In this document: piece by piece, positions 50,223-59,227 of the stretch | How positions within the stretch are numbered: position 1 is the first letter of the stretch | How the letters are laid out: each line of letters starts with the position of its first letter | DNA from: Ralstonia insidiosa | Lineage (GTDB): Bacteria > Pseudomonadota > Gammaproteobacteria > Burkholderiales > Burkholderiaceae | Reading direction: 5' to 3' | DNA length: 64,000 nucleotides | Assembly (NCBI RefSeq): GCF_008801405.1 | Contig: NZ_VZPV01000005.1 | Span: 62,001-126,000 of the forward strand | Program-made: the position numbers and the translations under genes | Notes under the pieces: generated by a model | What the model was told of the DNA's origin: nothing | Seen by the model: only the letters and a program-made list of their open reading frames with translations | The model's database searches: none

Positions 50223-50675
50223 ATGAGCACGATTGATGCGCTGGATCAGCGGATTCTGGATGTCCTGCTGACCGATTCCCGTAGCTCGCTCAAGCAACTG
50301 GCCGAGCAGGTGGGGCTGTCGTCCCCCAGTGTGTCGGAGCGTCTGCGCCGGTTGGAAGAGCGCGGCGTGATCCGCCATTACACGGTCGACATCGACCCCA
50401 AGGCGCTGGGCTACACGCTGCAGGCCATCGTGCGCGTGCGGCCCATGCCGGGCAAGCTGCATATCGTGCAGAAGCTGATCGAAGAAATTCCGGAGATTGG
50501 CGAATGCGACAAGGTCACGGGCGAGGATTGCTTCATCGCCCGGCTGTATGTGCGCTCGATCGACCAGCTCGACCACATCCTCGATCGTGTGGCCGATCAC
50601 GCCGAGACCAACACCGCCATCGTCAAGGCCCAGCCGGTGCGGCGGCGTGCGCCGCCGTTTGTGTCGGCTGATTGA
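50223..50675 (+). CDS. Lrp/AsnC-family transcriptional regulator (divergent from EamA transporter)
   Basis: A 150-residue regulator. Residues 6-55 form the Lrp helix-turn-helix (LDQRILDVLLTDSRSSLKQLAEQVGLSSPSVSERLRRLEERGVIRHYTVDIDPKALGY), and residues 60-140 the RAM amino-acid-binding domain (VRVRPMPGKLHIVQKLIEEIPEIGECDKVTGEDCFIARLYVRSIDQLDHILDRV). Such proteins form octamers and sense amino acids. The start MSTIDALDQR is preferred, with a GGGAGGTG site. It lies 134 bases from the divergent EamA transporter, which it probably controls, and its stop is 11 bases from the convergent trans-sulfuration enzyme. Confidence 0.88.
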   Translation: MSTIDALDQRILDVLLTDSRSSLKQLAEQVGLSSPSVSERLRRLEERGVIRHYTVDIDPKALGYTLQAIVRVRPMPGKLHIVQKLIEEIPEIGECDKVTGEDCFIARLYVRSIDQLDHILDRVADHAETNTAIVKAQPVRRRAPPFVSAD

Positions 50676-50686
50676 TGTATTGGGCG

Positions 50687-51865
50687 CTATGCAGTGACAG
50701 CCTGCTGGGTGGTGAACGCGTGCGCCATGGCTTGCCGCAGATCGGCAATCAGGTCTTCCGGCGCCTCCAGTCCGACATTGAGCCGCACCAGGCGGCCGCG
50801 ATAGTGGCGGTTCGGACGCGCCAGATCGGGATACGGCATCACCAGGCTGCTTGTGCCGCCCCAGCTCATGCCAATCCGGAACACACGTAGCGCATCGATA
50901 AATGCATTGACCTGTGCGGCGGACACGCTCTCCTGAAACACCACCGAGAACACGCTGGTCGCGCCGGTAAAGTCGCGCCTCCAGAATTCGTGCCCCGGGC
51001 ATGACGGCAACGCCGGATGCAGCACGGTCGCAATGCAGTCCTGCAGATGCAGCCAGCGCGCCACCGCAAGCGTGGAGGCCTGCAGGCGCTCCAGCCGCAG
51101 CCCCAAGGTTTGCAGGCCGCGCAGTGCCAGGCTGCAGTCATCGGGCGATGCGCCCATGCCCAGGTCGGCAAACGCACTCCCCACGCGCTCGAACATGGCG
51201 TCCGAGTTGACCGAGACCGAGCCGAGCAACAGGTCGCTGTGGCCGCCCACGTACTTGGTCAGCGCCTGCATGCTGATGTCGACCCCGTGGGCGAAGGCGT
51301 CGAAATACACGCCAGTTGTATACGTGTTGTCGAGCGCAACCGGCACGCCGCGCGCGTGCGCTGCCGCCACGATGGCCGGCACGTCCTGCACTTCCATCGT
51401 GACCGAGCCAGGGCTTTCGGTCCAGACGAGCGTTGTGTTCGGGCGGATGAGTGCTGCAATGCCGGCGCCGATGAGCGGGTCGTACGTTTGCACCTCGATG
51501 CCCATGCGTTTGAGCAGGCCGTCGGCCATGGCGCGGTTGGGCCCATAGGCGTTGAACGGCACCAGCGCGTGGCTGCCCGCGCCGCAGCAGGCCAGATAGA
51601 CGAGCGCGATGGCCGCCTGCCCACCCGGCACGATAAAGCTATGGCGGGCACGTTCCAGTTGCGCAATTCGCGCACCCAGTTCGATGGCGGTGGGCGTGCC
51701 GTAAAGACCGTAGGTGTAGCCGTGCTGGGCGTGGCGCCAGTCGTCCACCACCTGTGCCGCGTTGTCGAACAACACGGTTGAGCCGCGGTAGACCGGGGTC
51801 GCCAGCGACCGAAAGCCGCCGGGGGCAAGCGGTTCCGGGTTGACGAGCTGTGAATGCCAATGCAT
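50687..51865 (-). CDS. Trans-sulfuration PLP enzyme (cystathionine beta-lyase/gamma-synthase type)
   Basis: A 392-residue PLP enzyme of the Cys/Met metabolism family. The Schiff-base lysine is in DISMQALTKYVGGHSDLLLG. Other family marks: TPVYRGSTVLFDNAAQV, TYGLYGTPTAIELGARIAQLE, PGGQAAIALVYLACCGAGSHALVPFNAYGP, and DNTYTTGVYFDAFAHGVD. The pattern of residues best fits a cystathionine beta-lyase (MetC-like) that releases homocysteine from cystathionine, but gamma-synthase or methionine gamma-lyase type chemistry is not excluded. It is divergent from an Lrp/AsnC regulator 109 bases away. The start MHWHSQLVN is chosen; an upstream ATG adds residues before the promoter region ends. Confidence 0.82.
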   Translation of the reverse strand: MHWHSQLVNPEPLAPGGFRSLATPVYRGSTVLFDNAAQVVDDWRHAQHGYTYGLYGTPTAIELGARIAQLERARHSFIVPGGQAAIALVYLACCGAGSHALVPFNAYGPNRAMADGLLKRMGIEVQTYDPLIGAGIAALIRPNTTLVWTESPGSVTMEVQDVPAIVAAAHARGVPVALDNTYTTGVYFDAFAHGVDISMQALTKYVGGHSDLLLGSVSVNSDAMFERVGSAFADLGMGASPDDCSLALRGLQTLGLRLERLQASTLAVARWLHLQDCIATVLHPALPSCPGHEFWRRDFTGATSVFSVVFQESVSAAQVNAFIDALRVFRIGMSWGGTSSLVMPYPDLARPNRHYRGRLVRLNVGLEAPEDLIADLRQAMAHAFTTQQAVTA

Positions 51866-51974
51866 GGGAGGAGCCTCTGCAGACGCGTGACCACGAAATC
51901 CTATGTCACGTCCGTAGAGCAATTTCCGCTATTCTGCGCAGTTAGACGCAAAAATTTCTCACCTTGAGCCTGTC

Positions 51975-52451
51975 ATGGCCGCGCAGAAACCGCTCGAACT
52001 CGACACCTTCGACATCGCCATCCTCAACGCCGTGCAGCGGTGCTACACCATGCCGTTGCGTGTGATCGGGGAGCAGGTGAATCTGTCGACCGCCGCCGTG
52101 CAGCGGCGCATCAAGCGGATGGAAGAGGCGGGCGTCATCGTCGGCAACGTGGCGGTGGTGGACCCGGAGCGGGTGGCCAAGCCCATTACCGTGATTGTCG
52201 AGGTGCATGCGGAGCGCACCAATACCGCAGCCATGGTTGCACTCAAGAAAGCGCTGTCCGGCCCCGAGGTGCAGCAGTGCTATTACGTGACCGGCGAGGC
52301 TGACTTCGTACTCATCCTCAACGTGGCCACGATGACGGAATACGAAGCCCTGGCGCGCCGCATGTTCGACGACAACGACAACATCAAGTGGTACCGCACG
52401 GCGGTGGTGCTCAATCGCGTGAAGGTCGGGCTCGAGGTGCCGCTGGGCTAA
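51975..52451 (+). CDS. Lrp/AsnC-family transcriptional regulator (divergent from the trans-sulfuration enzyme)
   Basis: A 158-residue regulator. The N-terminal helix-turn-helix ELDTFDIAILNAVQRCYTMPLRVIGEQVNLSTAAVQRRIKRMEEAGVI and the RAM domain VTVIVEVHAERTNTAAMVALKKALSGPEVQQCYYVTGEADFVLILNVATMTEYEALARR are complete. The initial ATG (MAAQKPLEL) has no strong Shine-Dalgarno but no alternative exists nearby. It shares a 109-base intergenic region with the divergent trans-sulfuration enzyme, so sulfur amino acids are the likely effector. The gene precedes the gamma-glutamyltransferase gene by 141 bases, also a sulfur-amino-acid related function. Confidence 0.87.
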   Translation: MAAQKPLELDTFDIAILNAVQRCYTMPLRVIGEQVNLSTAAVQRRIKRMEEAGVIVGNVAVVDPERVAKPITVIVEVHAERTNTAAMVALKKALSGPEVQQCYYVTGEADFVLILNVATMTEYEALARRMFDDNDNIKWYRTAVVLNRVKVGLEVPLG

Positions 52452-52549
52452 CGCTGTACGGCCCACCGCCTGCGCAAGGCGTCAATACGGGGATGAGGCT
52501 ATAGTGCCCGAGCACGCCGCCTGATAAGGTTCGCGCGCCGATAACACGT

Positions 52550-52568
52550 ACGCCGGCACAACCGGCGT
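52550..52568 (+). repeat. Short perfect hairpin in the ggt leader
   Basis: Arms ACGCCGG and CCGGCGT around CACAA, 25 bases before the ggt start. It may modulate translation initiation or be incidental GC structure. Confidence 0.3.
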
Positions 52569-52592
52569 CCAGAAGGTACCAAAGGAGCTCCT

Positions 52593-54329
52593 ATGCAGAA
52601 TCCAAGAACAGGCATGCGGTGGATCGCCGCCGCAATCGCATCGGTCAGCATCGCTGCCGTTGCCCCCTCATACGCCGCCTCCGTGGCGCCGGTTGCCGCA
52701 GAAAACGGAATGGTCGTCTCCGCGCAGCACCTCGCCACCATGGTGGGCGTGGACGTGCTCAAGCGCGGCGGTAACGCAGTCGACGCGGCCGTGGCAGTCG
52801 GCTATGCGCTGGCCGTGGTTTATCCCGCAGCCGGTAACCTGGGCGGCGGTGGTTTCATGACCATCCAGCTGGCCGATGGCCGCAAGACCTTCCTCGACTT
52901 CCGTGAAGTCGCGCCGAAGGCCGCCACCGCCAACATGTACCTGGACAAGGACGGCAACGTCATCAAGGGCGCCTCTACCAAGGGCCATCTGGCTGTGGGC
53001 GTGCCGGGCACGGTGTCGGGCATGGAATACGCCCGCCAGAAGTACGGCACCATGCAACGCGCTGCATTGATCGCACCGTCCATCGCACTGGCTGAAAAGG
53101 GGTTCACCCTCGATCAGGGCGACGTCGACATGCTGCACACCTCCACCAAGGACTTCCAAGAGGATGCTGCTTCGGGCGCGATCTTCCTGAACAAAGGCCA
53201 GCCCTTCCAGGTGGGTGAGAAGCTGGTGCAGCATGACCTGGCCAAGACGCTGCGCGAGATCAGCAACAAGGGCACCGACGGCTTCTACAAGGGCTGGGTC
53301 GGGGAGGCCATTGCTGCATCGAGCAAGGCCGGTGGCGGTCTGATTACGACGGCAGACCTGACGAGCTACAAGACGCGTGAACTGGCGCCGGTCGAGTGCG
53401 ATTACCGCGGCTACCACGTGGTCTCCGCACCGCCCCCGAGCTCGGGCGGCGTGATCATCTGCGAGATGCTGAACATTCTGGAAGGCTATCCGCTCAAGGA
53501 GCTGGGCTGGCACTCCGCGCAGGCGACGCACTACCAGATCGAAGCCATGCGCCACGCCTATGTGGACCGCAACAGCTATCTGGGCGACCCGGACTTCGTG
53601 AAGAACCCGCTGGACCGTCTGCTGAGCAAGGACTACGCGGCCAAGATCCGTGCCGTGATCGACCCGAAGAAGGCGGGCGTGTCGAAGGACATCAAGCCGG
53701 GCGTGGAGCCGCATGAGGGCAGCAACACGACGCACTACTCGATTGCGGACAAGTACGGCAACGCCGTGTCGGTCACGTACACGCTCAACGACTGGTTTGG
53801 CGCCAAGGTCACGGCCGCCAAGACGGGCGTGATCCTGAACGACGAGATGGATGACTTCACCGCCAAGGTTGGTGTGCCGAACCTGTACGGTCTGGTGCAG
53901 GGTCAAGCCAACTCGATCGCCCCGGGCAAGCGTCCGCTGTCTTCCATGAGCCCGACCATCGTCACCAAGGACGGCAAGCCTGTCATGGTGGTGGGCACGC
54001 CGGGTGGCAGCCGCATCATCACGGCCGTCATGCTGACCATGATCAACGCCATCGACTACGACATGAACGTGCAGGAAGCCGTGGATATGCCCCGCTTCCA
54101 CCAGCAATGGCTGCCGGACGTGACCAACGTCGAGCCGTACGCGCTGTCGCCGGATACGCGCAAGGTGCTGACCGACATGGGCCACAACCTTGGCGCGCCG
54201 CAGCCGGCCAATCACCTGGCGGCCATCATCGTTGGTGCGCCGTCGCTGGGCGGCAAGCCGGTGGGCAACAACAAGTTCTATGGCGCTAATGATCCGCGTC
54301 GCAATACGGGTCTGGCTGCCGGTTACTGA
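52593..54329 (+). CDS. ggt: Gamma-glutamyltranspeptidase
   Basis: A 578-residue periplasmic enzyme that hydrolyses or transfers the gamma-glutamyl group of glutathione, freeing Cys-Gly for sulfur recovery. A Sec signal covers residues 1-31. The autoprocessing site is before Thr379 in the segment EGSNTTHYSIADKYGNAVSVTYTLN; that Thr becomes the N-terminal nucleophile of the small subunit. Other conserved parts are GGNAVDAAVAVGYALAVVYPAAGNLGGGGFM, RPLSSMSPTIV and GTPGGSRIITAVMLTMINAI. A good AAAGGAG site precedes the ATG. It is monocistronic, ending in a strong terminator. Confidence 0.93.
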   Translation: MQNPRTGMRWIAAAIASVSIAAVAPSYAASVAPVAAENGMVVSAQHLATMVGVDVLKRGGNAVDAAVAVGYALAVVYPAAGNLGGGGFMTIQLADGRKTFLDFREVAPKAATANMYLDKDGNVIKGASTKGHLAVGVPGTVSGMEYARQKYGTMQRAALIAPSIALAEKGFTLDQGDVDMLHTSTKDFQEDAASGAIFLNKGQPFQVGEKLVQHDLAKTLREISNKGTDGFYKGWVGEAIAASSKAGGGLITTADLTSYKTRELAPVECDYRGYHVVSAPPPSSGGVIICEMLNILEGYPLKELGWHSAQATHYQIEAMRHAYVDRNSYLGDPDFVKNPLDRLLSKDYAAKIRAVIDPKKAGVSKDIKPGVEPHEGSNTTHYSIADKYGNAVSVTYTLNDWFGAKVTAAKTGVILNDEMDDFTAKVGVPNLYGLVQGQANSIAPGKRPLSSMSPTIVTKDGKPVMVVGTPGGSRIITAVMLTMINAIDYDMNVQEAVDMPRFHQQWLPDVTNVEPYALSPDTRKVLTDMGHNLGAPQPANHLAAIIVGAPSLGGKPVGNNKFYGANDPRRNTGLAAGY

Positions 54330-54344
54330 TCGGCACCGCACCAC

Positions 54345-54378
54345 AAAAAAGCCCGCCAGAGTTTCGGCGGGCTTTTTT
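54345..54378. terminator. Bidirectional intrinsic terminator between ggt and hppD
   Basis: Perfect arms GCCCGCC and GGCGGGC with A-run before and T-run after (six each), so it can terminate transcription of both convergent genes. Confidence 0.92.
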
Positions 54379-54398
54379 CATGGTTGGGTGGAAGCGGG

Positions 54399-55472
54399 TC
54401 AGGCCGCCGCGGTCAACACGGGTAGATTGCCCTCGCCGAAGCCATGGTGCCCGCGCCGCTGCACGATCTCGAAGAAGATTTCGCCCGGGTGGCGTTTGAC
54501 AAAGGTCTGCAGGAACAGCTTGGGCACACCGTCGACGATCTCGCCATCGATCAGGATGCCGTACTGGCGCAGGGCACCGAGATCCAGACCATGCCCGGGC
54601 AGGCGTGCATCGACGGTGTCGTAATAGTGCGGCGGCGGCTCGACAAAGGTGAGGCCGTTGGCCGCCAGCGCGGCTGCCGTGTGCAGGATGTCGTCGGTGG
54701 CCAGTGCAATGTGTTGCACGCCTTCGCCGGGGTGGTCGGGCAGGTAGGCGTGCATCAGGTGGGCGCGGTGTGTGCCTTCTTCGTAGAGCGGAATCCGGAT
54801 CGTGCCGCACGACGACACCATCACGCGGGAATCCGGCGCGACATGCCAATTGGTGTGCAGTTCGTGGATTTCGCTAAAGCCCAGTTGGTTGCGATAGAAA
54901 TCGATCCAATCCTGCAGCCGGCCGGCGCCGACGGTTTGCGTCAGGTGGTCGACCCGCGCCAGCCCAACACCGGCGTGGTGCCAGTCTTCATGCGCGGTGG
55001 CAGGGTCCAGCGGCCGGAAGTCGATGTCGTAGATGGAGATGTCGCCCAGACCGCCCTTGGCGCCGTGCTTGCCGCGCCAGCGATCGACAAAATACAGGTG
55101 CGTATCGCCCACGCCCTGGATGGCAGGGATGACCAATTCACTCGGGCCGATCGGCTCGGCCTCGGCCGGCCATGCGCCCAGTTCGACAGCACGGTCATAG
55201 GCGCGCTGCGCATCATCGACGCGGATGCCGATCGCGCAGATGCCCACGCCGTATTCCTCGGCCCAACGGTAGGCGAAGGAGTCGGCCTCCGCGTTGACGA
55301 GGAAGTTCATGTCGCCCTGCCGGTACAGCGTCACGTCTTTGCTCACGTGGCGCGCGATGGCCTTGAAGCCAAACGATTGGAACATCTGCCCCAGTGCGGT
55401 CGGCTCCTGGGTGGCGAACTCGACAAACTCCAGGCCGGCGGTCTTGAACGGCAAGTCGGCATTGCGGCCCAT
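54399..55472 (-). CDS. hppD: 4-Hydroxyphenylpyruvate dioxygenase
   Basis: A 357-residue nonheme iron dioxygenase that turns 4-hydroxyphenylpyruvate into homogentisate in tyrosine degradation. The 2-His-1-carboxylate iron site is complete: His176 (VDHLTQTV), His254 (GVQHIALATDDI) and Glu335 (IFFEIVQRR). The C-terminal LFLQTFVKRHPGEIFFEIVQRRGHHGFGEGNLP is diagnostic. It lies 80 bases after the stop of a Bcr-type MFS gene on the same strand, so it may be read through from the shikimate operon, or have its own promoter in that gap. The start MGRNADLPF is chosen, since the longer frame adds a non-conserved extension. Confidence 0.92.
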   Translation of the reverse strand: MGRNADLPFKTAGLEFVEFATQEPTALGQMFQSFGFKAIARHVSKDVTLYRQGDMNFLVNAEADSFAYRWAEEYGVGICAIGIRVDDAQRAYDRAVELGAWPAEAEPIGPSELVIPAIQGVGDTHLYFVDRWRGKHGAKGGLGDISIYDIDFRPLDPATAHEDWHHAGVGLARVDHLTQTVGAGRLQDWIDFYRNQLGFSEIHELHTNWHVAPDSRVMVSSCGTIRIPLYEEGTHRAHLMHAYLPDHPGEGVQHIALATDDILHTAAALAANGLTFVEPPPHYYDTVDARLPGHGLDLGALRQYGILIDGEIVDGVPKLFLQTFVKRHPGEIFFEIVQRRGHHGFGEGNLPVLTAAA

Positions 55473-55552
55473 GTGTGAACTCCTGTAGCTGAGCAAAGAG
55501 TGAGAACTCCGCATTGTGTACCACGCCTGTGGCAATGCGCACGCACCTGCGG

Positions 55553-56743
55553 CTATGCGGCAACCCTTTGCAGATTCGATGGACGCGGCAGCCTTGGCAG
55601 CCACACGAAGGCGATCGACGCCAGCACCGTGCCGGCAAGCATCATCGGCACGACCATGGGCCACGCGCCCAGGCTGTGCGATGGGTTGTCAAAGGCGGCA
55701 GCCGTTTGCCCCAGGCAGAAGGCGGCCAGCATCATGATGAAGCCCGACCATGACACCGCGCGCCCCGCAAGATGCGGAAGTTCGCCCACCGCGCCTGCCT
55801 GGCCGCAAGGCTGATGGATGCCGTGCCCCATGCAATAGACGCCGTGCCCAAGCAGCAGCGGCCATGCCTCCCCAGGGAGTAGCCAGCAGCCCAGCGCCTG
55901 GATGCCCGCGCCGCATAGGCTGAGCGTTGCGCCTTGCTGCACCGTCCGCACGAGGCTTTGGTGACGCAGCAGGCGCCGGCAAACGGTGGTGCTCACGATA
56001 TAGACGAGCGAGCCGCCGGCCGGTATCCAGCCATACAGCGCGGGCGACAGGCCGAGGTAAGCGATGTAGACCATCGGCGAGAGCAGCAGGAAGCAGAACA
56101 TGCCGGCGTAGGTCGTGGCGGCCAGCAGCCCCCAGACGCGAAAGTCCGCGCTGGCAAAGATCTCGCGCACGCCGCCGGCCTGGGTGTGTGTGTCTTGCCG
56201 GGTCTCGGCAAAGCCGTACCAGCACATCGCCCACAGCACGAGCGCATAGCCGCTCATGCCCGCGAGCACCCAGCGCCAACCGGCATGCTGCGCGACAAAG
56301 GCGCCCAGAATCGGCGCCACCAATGCCACGAAACCCAGCCCGGTGAGACCACGCGCCATCACATGAGGGCCGTCGCGCGCCGGATGCAGATCGCGTACGG
56401 CCGCACGTGCGCACACCAGGATGGCCGCCATGGCGAAACCCTGCATGGCACGCGCTGCCGTCAGCATTGGCGCGGTCATCGACAGGGCGCCGGCCAGCGC
56501 CGCAAGGGCGTAGCACGCCAGCCCGATCAGCAGCACCTGCCGACGGCCAAACCGATCGGCAAGGCTGCCCATCGGCAGTTGCCCAATGCCAAAGGCCAGC
56601 GCGAAAACCGTGAGGCTCGTGCTGACCGAGCCCAGCGCCTGGGCAATCGCGGGCAGGGCGGGGAGGTAGCTGTCGGTCGCCACTGGCTGCGCAGACAGCA
56701 ACAGCGGCAGCAGCAGGGCAAAGCTCAGCGGGCGACGCGTCAT
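55553..56743 (-). CDS. MFS multidrug/metabolite transporter (Bcr/CflA-like)
   Basis: A 396-residue 12-helix major facilitator of the Bcr/CflA type. Seen: the LLPLLLSAQPVATDSYLPALPAIAQ N-terminus typical of drug/H+ antiporters of this class, the motif A loop GSLADRFGRRQVLLIG, then GLTGLGFVALVAPILGAFVAQHAGWRWVLAGMS. It starts five bases after the shikimate dehydrogenase-like stop and is in the same operon as the MHS-type permease, so it may export a shikimate- or quinate-derived product; exported substrate is not deducible. The Lys/Arg-containing loops and lengths are normal. Confidence 0.85.
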   Translation of the reverse strand: MTRRPLSFALLLPLLLSAQPVATDSYLPALPAIAQALGSVSTSLTVFALAFGIGQLPMGSLADRFGRRQVLLIGLACYALAALAGALSMTAPMLTAARAMQGFAMAAILVCARAAVRDLHPARDGPHVMARGLTGLGFVALVAPILGAFVAQHAGWRWVLAGMSGYALVLWAMCWYGFAETRQDTHTQAGGVREIFASADFRVWGLLAATTYAGMFCFLLLSPMVYIAYLGLSPALYGWIPAGGSLVYIVSTTVCRRLLRHQSLVRTVQQGATLSLCGAGIQALGCWLLPGEAWPLLLGHGVYCMGHGIHQPCGQAGAVGELPHLAGRAVSWSGFIMMLAAFCLGQTAAAFDNPSHSLGAWPMVVPMMLAGTVLASIAFVWLPRLPRPSNLQRVAA

Positions 56744-56748
56744 CGAAC

Positions 56749-57582
56749 TCAGTAGGCAATGGCTGCCGTACGCCGCAGTTCTTCTGCAGTTGCGGTGCCA
56801 AAGCCGAAGAATTCCAGGTAGGCGGGAATCATCTCGAACAGCATGTCGGTGCCCACCTGGACTTCGCAGCCCTTGTCGAGCGCCGCGCGCAGCAACGGAG
56901 TGAATTCCGACTTCATGACCACCTCGCCGACAAAGCAGCTGGGCGCGATGCGTGATACGTCGAAGGGCAGCGGGTCGTCGTCCTTCATGCCCACCGGGGT
57001 GGCGTTGACGACGACGTCGAAGCCGTCCGGGTCATTCGAGCCGGTGCGCACCACCAACGCCGGGTAGTGCTCGCGCAGACGCCGGCCCAGCGATTCAGCC
57101 GAGGCTGCGCGCGTGTCGTACAGGGCCAGCTCGCCAACACCGGCGGCGGCCAGGGACGCGGCAATCGCCGAGCCCACACCCCCCGCACCGGAGAGCAGCA
57201 CGCGCGCGCCTTCCAATGTGTGCCCCTTTCGCAGCACGCCGCGCACAAAGCCTGCGCCATCAAACTGGTCGCCCAGCAGCGTGCCGTCTTCGCGCTTGAG
57301 CACCGCGTTGCACGCGCCGGCAATGCGCACAGCGGGCGTCACCTCATCGACCAGATCGACCGTGGTCACCTTGTGCGGCATGGTGATCAGTGCGCCGCGC
57401 AGATTGGTGAAGCGGAAGATCGACTGGAGGCTCTGCGTGTAGTCCTCCGCCTTGACCCCCATGGGCACCACAACGGCGTCGATGCCCTTCTGTTCGAACC
57501 AGGGGTTGTAGATCATCGGCGACTTGAAGGTCTCGGTCGGGTCGCCGATGTGGGCGATGAGGGTGGTTTTTCCAGAAATCAT
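56749..57582 (-). CDS. aroE: Shikimate/quinate dehydrogenase-like protein
   Basis: A 277-residue NAD(P)-dependent dehydrogenase of the AroE/shikimate dehydrogenase family. The catalytic Lys71 (ITMPHKVTTVD) and Asp108 (DQFDGAGF) are present, and the nucleotide loop reads SGAGGVGSAIAASLA. The usual AroE start HS-x-SP reads TFKSP here, and the substrate-anchoring Asn-x-Asp sequence is FDG, so it belongs to a divergent subclass, more likely catabolic (quinate/shikimate oxidation) than the housekeeping aroE. Position supports this: it lies between two MFS genes, in an operon with an IclR-type operator upstream. Confidence 0.88.
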   Translation of the reverse strand: MISGKTTLIAHIGDPTETFKSPMIYNPWFEQKGIDAVVVPMGVKAEDYTQSLQSIFRFTNLRGALITMPHKVTTVDLVDEVTPAVRIAGACNAVLKREDGTLLGDQFDGAGFVRGVLRKGHTLEGARVLLSGAGGVGSAIAASLAAAGVGELALYDTRAASAESLGRRLREHYPALVVRTGSNDPDGFDVVVNATPVGMKDDDPLPFDVSRIAPSCFVGEVVMKSEFTPLLRAALDKGCEVQVGTDMLFEMIPAYLEFFGFGTATAEELRRTAAIAY

Positions 57583-57601
57583 GGTTCAGGAGGTGCGTGT
57601 T

Positions 57602-58987
57602 TCAGGCGGCCAGAGCGCCGGCCCGCTGGCGGGCGTATTCAGCTTTGTCGACGGGTTGCGCGGCTGGCTGGCCCAGGTCTTCCATGTGGATGCGGTAGGT
57701 TTCGCGCGCGCTCATGGCGGCCACGGCGGCAATGATGGTCACGCCGAAGGCGATTGCACCCACGGTCAGCCAGATGTTGTCCGATCCCGGGGGCGCCACG
57801 GCCGTGAAGAGCGCCGGCAGCATGGCGGTGATGGCGGTGCCGATGTTTTGCGAAATCGCCATCGCAGACACACGGGTGCGCGTCGGGAACAGCTCGGGAT
57901 AGAAACTCGGGAACACCGCGTTGTAGCCCTGGTAGACCACGCCCCACATCAGAATCGACATGCCAAACGCCAGCGGCACATTCTTGATGCTGATGGCATA
58001 CAGATAGCCAAACGCGAGCAGGCCGGCAAGCAGCGAGCCGATCACGATGGGCGGCTTGCGGCCGACGCGGTCGGACAGGTCGCCCACATACGGAATGACC
58101 AGCACGGCGACGATGTTGCCCACCACCGGAATCCACAGGTAGATGTCCTTGGCAAAGCCGATGCCGTAGGCCGGCTGTACCGCATAGGCCGCGCCGAAGA
58201 TGGTTGCCACCACCGGAATCACGTTCATCAGCGCCATGCAGACCACACGCAGCATGTCGGGCGTGCTGTATTTGAACGCCTCGAGGATGGGCGAACGGGG
58301 GCGGCCCTGTTGCTGTTGCTCAGCGGTAAAGGCCGGCGTTTCGTGCACTTCGCGGCGGATGACGTAGCCCGCGACGATGACGATGAAACTCAGCAGGAAC
58401 GGAATGCGCCAGCCCCAGGTGTTGAACTGTTCGGCAGGCATGTAGTGCGCCAGCGGCAAGAAGACGGCAGCTGCCAGGATCTGCCCGGCCTGCACCCCCT
58501 GCAGCGTAAAGCTCGCAAAGAACCCGCGCCGGCCAAACGGTGCATGCTCCAGGATCATCGAACTGGCGCCCGAAATTTCACCGGCCACGGCAAAACCCTG
58601 GATCAGTCGCATGATGACCAGCAATGTGGGGGCCAACAGCCCAACTTGGTCATACGTTGGCAGCAGACCCACGGCGATGGTCGAAAAACCCATCAGGAAC
58701 ATGCACACCAGCAGGACGTTCTTGCGCCCGTGCGTGTCGCCAAGATGGCCCAGCACAAACGCGCCGATCGGCCGTGCGATATACCCCACGCCGTACGTAG
58801 CCAGTGAGGCGACGATGGCGGTCTTCGGATCCCCCTTGGGGAAAAAGATCTGCGGGAAAATCAGCGCCGCCGCGGTGGCGTAGATGAAGAAGTCGTAGTA
58901 CTCGAGCGCCGAGCCGATCCAGCCGCTGGCGGCGGCTTTCTTCGACTGGTGCTTGCCCAGAGGCTCGTGGGCAGGGGCTGCGGTCAT
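57602..58987 (-). CDS. MHS-family MFS permease (shikimate/aromatic acid uptake type)
   Basis: A 461-residue metabolite:H+ symporter of the MHS subfamily, which includes ShiA, KgtP and ProP. Hallmarks are ASGWIGSALEYYDFFIYATAAALIFPQIFFP at helix 1, then GAFVLGHLGDTHGRKNVLLVCMFLMG (motif A) and RLIQGFAVAGEISGASSMILEHAPFGRRGFFASFTLQGVQAG. Shikimate uptake is inferred from operon context. It is the first gene of a minus-strand unit with the dehydrogenase and second MFS gene. An IclR-type operator sits 124-139 bases before the start. The start MTAAPAHEP is chosen; the longer frame adds 46 unlike residues. Confidence 0.88.
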   Translation of the reverse strand: MTAAPAHEPLGKHQSKKAAASGWIGSALEYYDFFIYATAAALIFPQIFFPKGDPKTAIVASLATYGVGYIARPIGAFVLGHLGDTHGRKNVLLVCMFLMGFSTIAVGLLPTYDQVGLLAPTLLVIMRLIQGFAVAGEISGASSMILEHAPFGRRGFFASFTLQGVQAGQILAAAVFLPLAHYMPAEQFNTWGWRIPFLLSFIVIVAGYVIRREVHETPAFTAEQQQQGRPRSPILEAFKYSTPDMLRVVCMALMNVIPVVATIFGAAYAVQPAYGIGFAKDIYLWIPVVGNIVAVLVIPYVGDLSDRVGRKPPIVIGSLLAGLLAFGYLYAISIKNVPLAFGMSILMWGVVYQGYNAVFPSFYPELFPTRTRVSAMAISQNIGTAITAMLPALFTAVAPPGSDNIWLTVGAIAFGVTIIAAVAAMSARETYRIHMEDLGQPAAQPVDKAEYARQRAGALAA

Positions 58988-59110
58988 GGTGGTCTCCGGT
59001 TTTAGTCTGTGCGGCCTATCGTGAAGGTGGTGCAATGAAGGGCCGTCTGTACACGCACCGCAGCGTAGTCCGCCGCCATGGCGGGGCACAAGCCGCTGCC
59101 GGCTGAAAAC

Positions 59111-59126
59111 GTTCGATAATCGCACA
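59111..59126. promoter_or_regulatory. PcaR/PobR-type IclR operator before the permease operon
   Basis: GTTCGATAATCGCACA. Its reverse complement recurs with one change at 60034-60049. A weaker partner (GGTGCGAATAGCG) follows at 59131. It lies 124-139 bases upstream of the MHS permease start and matches the pattern bound by PcaR/PobR-like IclR regulators. Confidence 0.65.
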
Positions 59127-59227
59127 ACATGGTGCGAATAGCGTACGACTCAAGGGTTTCTCCGAGTCCGTACGCGTGATAAAGGGTTGAGGTGTTGCGC
59201 CGGGAAAGTGCGCGATGGGCTGTCGGC

